From Oryza sativa Japonica Group (Eukaryota > Streptophyta > Magnoliopsida > Poales > Poaceae): DNA of 64,000 bases. Where the stretch lies: the NCBI RefSeq assembly GCF_034140825.1, contig NC_089045.1:22631501-22695500 (forward strand), given 5' to 3'. The notes below the pieces were generated by a model. The model searched no databases, had not been told where the DNA came from, and saw only the letters and a program-made list of their open reading frames with translations. Of this stretch, positions 57,667 to 64,000 are shown piece after piece; the first letter of the stretch is position 1, and the number at the start of each line of letters is the position of its first letter. The position numbers and the translations under genes are program-made.

Positions 57667-58115
57667 TACTAATTAATTAATCACAAGATAATGTATCGTT
57701 CCGTTTTCACCGGTACGGTTCCCGTTGGGGAACGTCGACTAGCGAACACAGCTCACATAAGGGCATTTTGGCCTGACAGCCACAGCTCCCGCTCACAGAG
57801 GAGGGAGGCGGGGCACCTCGCTTCGCGGCGGCTTCATCTTCTTCCCGCGAGAGGAAACCCTCGTCGTCGCCTCCTCCCCCAATCCCCTCCCTAGCTCTTG
57901 CCCCGATCGTCGATCCTCGCCTCGCCGGAGAATCCCCGAGCCGCGCCGCCCCTTCCTTCCTTCCTTCCTCCTCGCCCGCGCCGTACCCAGGTATGTCGGG
58001 CCGATCGTCGATCGATCCATGCCCCCGCCGTTCCTCCCGAAGACCTAACCCTAACGCTTCCGCATAGATCATCCCCGAGCTCAGATCCCGCTCCTCCACT
58101 CCTCATCGATCGGTC

Positions 58116-61100
58116 ATGGCCGCCGCACCAGCACCAGCGCTAGCCCCCGACGCCGCCGCACTCCAGCTGCAGGTACGATCTAACTACGACTCTCCCCTCC
58201 CTGAATCGACTTCGTTTTTGCGAGATGATGAGACTAATTTTTTGAGTTTTATAGTGCAGAATCCGGACAAAATTTACAAAGTGCTACCGAGATCCTGTCT
58301 GTCTCGATCCCTGGTGTTTGGATTTGGTTGTTCCTCGCGATTGCATTTTGGTTCCTTGTTCATATATGCGTATATGTGTGCTCGGAAATTCGTGGATATG
58401 CATATGCTGTAAGGTGTTGCACCCCTTGGTGCTTGGATCAGAATGTCGTGCATATGCATATATGCATATGCATATGCTGGAAGGTGTTGGTCCCCTTGGT
58501 GCTTGGATCAGGATGTGGTTTGGTTATTCGCCGCAGTTGGTTTTCTTGTTAATATGTATTCGGAATTCGTGGCTATATCGGAAGGTGTTGTCGCCGGATC
58601 TGTGGTTCACTCAGAATGAATTGGTGATTTTGAGGTACAATCTGTCATTTGGCCATGAATTCGTGGCATTATCAGAAGGTTTGCATTTGTTTTCGTTACA
58701 CATTTGATGGTAATAGTTGTTGTACGGTTCTGTGGCAAAATCTATTCAAGGTAGTTAGATTAAATTTATTCAAGGTTTGCCATGATGTTGAGTACTTCAC
58801 ACGGAAGGTAATTTCTGAAGATATTCATTTTCCTTTCCCTGAACAACCAACAAAAACTGCTAGTCACTAAAGAACAGTGGTTAAAATATTTACATATATT
58901 TATTTCCCCAAAGGTTAGGCTGATTAATAGGAAATTACCACATGATAGATCTATAACATGATATGGTAACAACATATGAGTCCTTTTTATAATTTATTTA
59001 CTCTTCTTTCTCCTCAAAAGGTTCTTTGACGCTTGGTAATATTGTCTTTAATTATTGCTACCTGCTTTGAACCAAGTGTGCAAAAACTCTGCGGTTGCAT
59101 TTGAAATGTTCTAGATGTGTTAATTGTGGCACACAAGTCATCTTACTGCTGGTTGCCTTTTGGTTATTTGGCTACACCATTCAATGATGGTGTTTTGTGG
59201 CAACGTTTAGATCCAGAAATCATCTGCAGGTTTGACCATCGAGCTATGCTTGCCCAGGTGTTCCTTGCAACATCAAAATTAATTCAACTGTGTACCACCA
59301 TCTATTGTGCTTGCCAGAATAGTTGGCCTGTTCTCGTGTGAGACTTATTCTTGCAGCGTGATCATGTCCATCAATATGCCATGCAAAAAACTATGTCATT
59401 GCTGTACTTGCTATCCATACCTTGGTGATTTTAAGATTTAAGTCGCTAATGATTCATAGAACTTTCCTCAAGTATGCTGACTATTGGCAAATAGTGGCCA
59501 TCCCTATACCAACACGTTGCCATCTGGGATCACTCCCAGCTTTATCTGCTGAAATTGATAAATTCTTGTAGTTCTTTGGCTTTGAAAACTCAATCTATCA
59601 CTCTCATCTGCCATTGCCTTTTTTTTTTTCTCATGATAATCTTGCTTTTCCTCCTGACGAAATCAAATAGCTTCTGGCAGTGGTCTTAGGTTGCTATCTG
59701 CTTAACCACCTCAAAAGCTACTGCTTTTATTTATATTGTGATTTTGGTCAGAGTTCCAATAGCCAATAGGCATTCTGTCACCTTTGTCCCAAGGAACCTC
59801 TTTACGTGTCCACAATCAATTGAGTTCCATGTATACAACCAAAGCCATTATAACTGTTGCACTAATAAAGAAGATATTGGTAATCAATTCTAAGATTTTT
59901 CTTGGAACTAAAGCTCAAGTAAGAAAGCATTTCACATCCAGAGTTAAACTGTAGCTACCTATACATTCTAGATTTCTAGTGAAACTATAGCTACTGATAT
60001 ATTCTAACTCCATCAGCACATTTTTTGGCTCGAATGTGTAATTTAGCTTCTTTGTCATTCACCATTTGACTCACTTCATAAGGAAATAAATCTTAACCTC
60101 TGATTAATGAATGACCATTTTCGCATACTTAATACTAACCTTCAGATGCTACTTGTTTTTTCTTACTATTAAGTTGATTCAATATGCCTTCCTGCTGCTA
60201 GGTTCACCGCACATTATATTGTTCAGATTCCATTATTTTAGAAGTCCTTTTGCAAAAACAAATAAACGAATATAGAAACATTAATGAAATATAGAATTGT
60301 TGTTCAAAAATAAGCAAAACTTTATCTTTTTGAATATTAAGATATTAAATGTGAAAATCCATACTCTGGCTGATTTTTTTTGTGACACTTGATAGGCAAG
60401 AAAAATTAAAAGAAATGCACTTGATGCCAAAAAAAAAAGAAAGAAATGAAGATCCCGCAGGACTGGGGTAGGCTAGTCTGATAGTTTAGATGGTTTCAAT
60501 ATATTTGTTGTGCTGTTGGCTTTATACCTTTTGGGAACCTGTAACCTGTGGTTTCATTTTGTCTCCCTCAAATGACTGGTGGTTAGGAAGTTTACTTGAG
60601 TTCCGAGTACTATAATCAATAGTGCTCAATATGTTGGGTCTTTGTTTGATCGCAACCTAAATTATAAGCAGGCATCCACAGCAAACATATCTTATGTTTG
60701 CTTTCTTAAAATCAGGGCCCTCGAGCCTTTTCTCTTGAAGACAACTTGATAGTAATAAATCAAAATGCAACTCCTTATTTAACTGCATTTTTTGTTCTTT
60801 TTATGTATTCTTTTACCTTTGGAAAGAACATATTTGCAATCTACATTATTGTGCAATAAGGACATTGTGCAATAAGAGCAATGTTAGCAATGTTTTCCTG
60901 AAACTGCTCTTATGTATTTTTCCTACCTTTGCAGGCTATAAGGACATTTATTATTGATATTGAGCATGTAGGTGACAGGACCTATCACACTTTAATGAGA
61001 AGCATTCATGAGTACAATTTGCAGAACTCTCCATTCACGTGCCTCAATGCTGCGGTAACACCAGCTGGTGGATATCATATGATCTTATTGTACAAGGGAC

Positions 61101-61917
61101 AAAAGTCTGTTAGGCTGCTCTTCAGGGACTCGGACGGATATCTTGTTGCTGTTGAAGATGACTTGGGTTCTTGGTACGGTTCAAAGATATACCAGAGCTA
61201 CCATTCATTAATTCAGCTGAAATGAAAATGGAATCAGGCTATGGAGACATGGAGACGAGTGAAAAGTAAGGATATCAAAACTCTGTTTCCTCTAGCGTGT
61301 TACAATCATATTTCATCTGTTCCATATGTTCTTTTCTAGATTCAAGTTGCAATCCTATCCTGAAGCTCATTACCTCTATTGTGTATTTCAGACCAGTCAC
61401 CGTGGGCCCGAAAGCTTTGAATGATCTCTTCTATCGTCTTTTGAAGTATGACAACAATGCAACCCTTGGCAGTCAGACTCTTGAATTGCAAATGAAAGCA
61501 CTGTACCGAGCATGCTTAATGTTTGGTGAGGGTCCGAGAATCCGTCATGTAAGAAGGTTTGTACAAACAATCCATCTGAATATGATTATCTTGAATAGCA
61601 ATTATAGCATACTGATATTATTACTATTGCCTCTTGTATTGCTTGATAGGTTTGTGTCGAAAAGATTCAAGGTATTCATGGATCTGGAGTTTCCAAGTGA
61701 TCTGTGGAAGCTTGTCCACAACTGGGGCCATGTGTCTAAGTACATCATCTTCTGCTACGACAACAACATGCTAGAGGCACCACAAGTGGACAATGCTGAG
61801 TACATGTCACACATGAGGATTATGTCTTTCATCGAGATCCAGGGTCAAAGAACCATCTACACCCCCACAGATGCAGCTGGACCAGGTGGGGCCCTCCTCC
61901 TGGTGAAGGCAAATTAA
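58116..61917 (+). pseudogene. Ribosome-inactivating-protein family gene, not clearly whole
   Basis: A first small coding block starts at 58116 (MAAAPAPALAPDAAALQLQ). A long first intron of about 2.7 kb follows, and further blocks lie between about 60930 and 61917. The pieces resemble the RIP (rRNA N-glycosidase) fold of cereal type-1 RIPs: an N-terminal strand-helix region, a central GYLVAVED-like strand, a helix of the kind that carries the active site in the family, and an NW-containing later helix. It appears to have about one break, so it is treated as a probable fossil or decaying member of a grass-expanded family. An alternative is that I have misjudged a splice site and the gene is whole. 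The upstream 57880-58115 looks like a leader with its own intron. Confidence 0.6.
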
Positions 61918-62417
61918 TCATTCGCTCGGGCTTCATGTTGCACGAATTGTGTAACCACTTCAACCAAAGCCATACCGCACGCGACAACATTGCACAGTTC
62001 GCACTGCAGCCTGACCTGAAGTTCATGAACTGCATTTATGGCCAGGAAACTGTATATGAAAGTTAAACTGTTCTGAACTAGAGTTGCTTGTTTTCGATGG
62101 TTTGGATGTAAAGTGCACCACTTGCTATGTTCTACCACGTTAGTGTAGCACCAGTCCAGTGATATGGATCATCAATGTTTGATCCTGCTCCCTCTAAACC
62201 AAATTGGTGTTTGACCATATTTGATTTTTCACATCACTGCTACTTTGTGGAGTATTCACTACCACGACCTGCGTAAATTGTCAGGTTTACTCAGGCATTG
62301 TATGATGCAACGAATAATGGTATTCTTGTGCCCTCCTTGCTCGTCGAGTTGAGGTTATAATCCGATACTGTTAACAATTGATGGTGTCTTCGTTCATATC
62401 GCTTGTTAGCAACCACA

Positions 62418-63978
62418 CTTTTTTTTTTCGCCGGGAAGGCCGAAGAAGGCCAACCGAGTATATTAAGAAGGAATAAAAGTTCCAAGAAAAAAAACATCAA
62501 AATGCACTAAGGTGCATTGCCACACAACGCACTACCACCCAAGCACAAACCGCTGAGGGTGAAACCTAGCACCAAACGACCCCCGCTAAGTGTGGCCAAA
62601 CGCCGCTAGGCCTACGGCAACACCACAGAGACAAGGCTCCGAAAACGATGCCACCATGGTGGTCACGACATTCAGGATGCTGCCATCGCCTATCTAAAAA
62701 GATGTGGTTTTCACCCAGAGAAGCTCGCCGAGAAAGGGATAGGGTAACCCTCGACAACGCTCCAAGGAGATTACGACACCCGAAGACGTAGCCGTTGCTG
62801 GCCCGGTGAACCACCGGACTAGGCTTTCGCCTGGGACCCTACAACCTTGACTGCAGATCGCCGTCCACCAACTCAGAACCACCACACAGACAAATGGCAG
62901 CACGTGGCATCCACCACACCGCACCGACGCCCCTTCATCGGCCGACTTCAACGAACCACCACCCCTGAGAGCTGGCCCAGGACTCCTCCGTTCCACCACC
63001 CGCTGGCCGCCTCACCAGATTTGGCCGAAGGAGAACCCGGGACTAGGTGGTATTGCTTCGGCAGCCTGAGCTTGCCCTACTGACGAGTTGCCGCCTCAAT
63101 CCAACTTAGAAACTCCCCGCAAAGAAGGGGAGGAGCTCCATGAAGGCCGAGGGTGCCGACCGGCAACGAGGAAGACGAACCACCGCCACCAGCTTCCTTT
63201 GCACTGCAATCTAGCCGCCGGTGGTGCTGCTGCTCCGGACCGGCGCTACCGGCCGGCGCCCCCGAAGTCCGGTCGCCGCGCCTCACCTGGCCACCGCGAT
63301 AGCATCCCGGCTGCCCAGCCACCATTCCGAGCCGCCACCGAGGCCTGGACGACCCACCGCGCCATGGGCTGGCGCCGGGCGGCCAGGCCGAGCGAGTGAG
63401 CGGGGGTGCCGCTGCCGCTCCGGGCAAGCTGCGCTGCCCGCCGCCTCCGCGCGCCCGCCTCCTCCGCGACCGGCTGGCCACGACGAGCCGCGGCCATCCG
63501 CCGCCCGCTGACGAGCCTCCTCCATCCGCCGCCCGCTGACGAGCCGCCTCCGCGCGCCTCCACGCCGAGCCGTAGCCGTCCGCCGCCTTCGCGCCCGTGC
63601 CGGGCCGACCTAGCCGCAGCCGGCCGCCACCACGACCGCATGCCGTCGCGCCGCCGCCGTGCAGATCCAGGCGAGGGAGGGCCGGATCCGGCCATGGGGG
63701 CTCTAGATCCGCCACCTCCTCCCCACCTCGCCGCCGTAGCCGCCACGGACCATGTCGGTGGGGAGCTTCGTCGTCTTCGTCCTTCGTGCCGAGGAGGGAG
63801 ACGCTACGAAGAGAAGAAGGCCTCGCCGCCGCCTTCCCTACCCGCTGCTGGCTTCGCCGCCGGTGGGCTCCAGCGGCGGCGAGGTGGGGGGAGGGAGGGA
63901 GAGAAGGCGCGAGCGGCTAGGGTTTTTCGCCCCCGAGCCGCCCGACGCGGGGGAGCAAATGCCTTTCTCCCTTGGGAA
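62418..63978 (-). mobile_element. LINE-like retroposed element with poly(A) tail and target duplication
   Basis: A 12-bp direct repeat ttagcaaccaca lies at 62406-62417 and 63979-63990. The left edge begins with a poly(T) run (a poly(A) tail on the minus strand). The minus strand just upstream of the tail reads ttggccttcttcggccttcc, and the 5' part is extremely GC-rich (aaaaaccctagccgctcgcg). Target-primed retroposition is clear. No reverse transcriptase is seen, so this is a 5'-truncated or non-autonomous LINE-like copy, or a retroposed transcript. The many GC-rich ORFs inside are not supported. Confidence 0.75.
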
Positions 63979-64000
63979 TTAGCAACCACATTAACAGTGT

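Noticed and set aside
63077-63746. Several overlapping long frames on both strands
   Set aside because: All are within the GC-rich retroposed element, with Arg/Ala/Gly-rich random-like composition.

Overview
The window is plant nuclear DNA, almost certainly rice or a close Oryza relative. Evidence: grass-style codon use (GC-rich first exons beside AT-rich introns), GT-AG introns, many Stowaway MITEs with TA duplications, an Osmar-type mariner, a rice-type Helitron with A|TC...CTAG|T ends, a Pack-MULE, and a DUF1618 gene. There is no bacterial, organellar or CRISPR signal. The species and chromosome cannot be proven from the sequence alone.

Layout. 1-5.4 kb is transposon-rich: a Pack-MULE carrying fragments of two host genes with a hAT inside it, a CACTA-like remnant and a MITE. 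5.7-6.1 kb is a phytosulfokine precursor gene. 7.6-9.0 kb is a diverged duplicate of the sequence at 12.0-13.0 kb, including a broken tail of the BSD-domain gene that lies whole at 12.9-17.1 kb (minus). That gene holds a complete DUF1618 gene in its second intron. 19.4-21.5 kb is a LysM receptor with a degenerate kinase domain. A tRNA-Glu(UUC) follows at 23.0 kb, a seven-exon EEF1AKMT4-like methyltransferase at 23.8-25.7 kb, and a small secreted cysteine-rich peptide (minus) at 27.2-27.5 kb. 28.2-30.0 kb is a Helitron, and 30.5-31.6 kb a probable LTR-type fossil.

ARPC5 (ARP2/3 complex) lies at 32.6-34.2 kb, followed by a 3.1-kb mariner (Osmar) whose transposase is broken and which carries two extra small ORFs on the opposite strand. 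An R2R3-MYB gene (minus) lies at 38.4-40.5 kb and a 19-exon long-chain acyl-CoA synthetase at 46.8-51.1 kb. Between them is a repeat nursery with nested MITEs up to three levels deep. The synthetase converges on a 1026-aa LRR receptor-like protein (minus, 51.8-54.9 kb). A ribosome-inactivating-protein family gene occupies 58.1-61.9 kb and is not clearly whole. A LINE-like retroposed insertion with a 12-bp target duplication closes the window.

How the genes fit together. Peptide signalling (phytosulfokine, cysteine-rich peptide), pattern-receptor-type proteins (LysM pseudokinase, LRR-RLP) and a RIP give a defence or signalling flavour. The MYB and the acyl-CoA synthetase could share a cuticle or lipid theme. 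These are independent eukaryotic genes, not an operon. No whole new system is evident. The best candidates for undescribed biology are the opposite-strand ORFs inside the mariner, the cysteine-rich peptide and the gene-in-intron arrangement.
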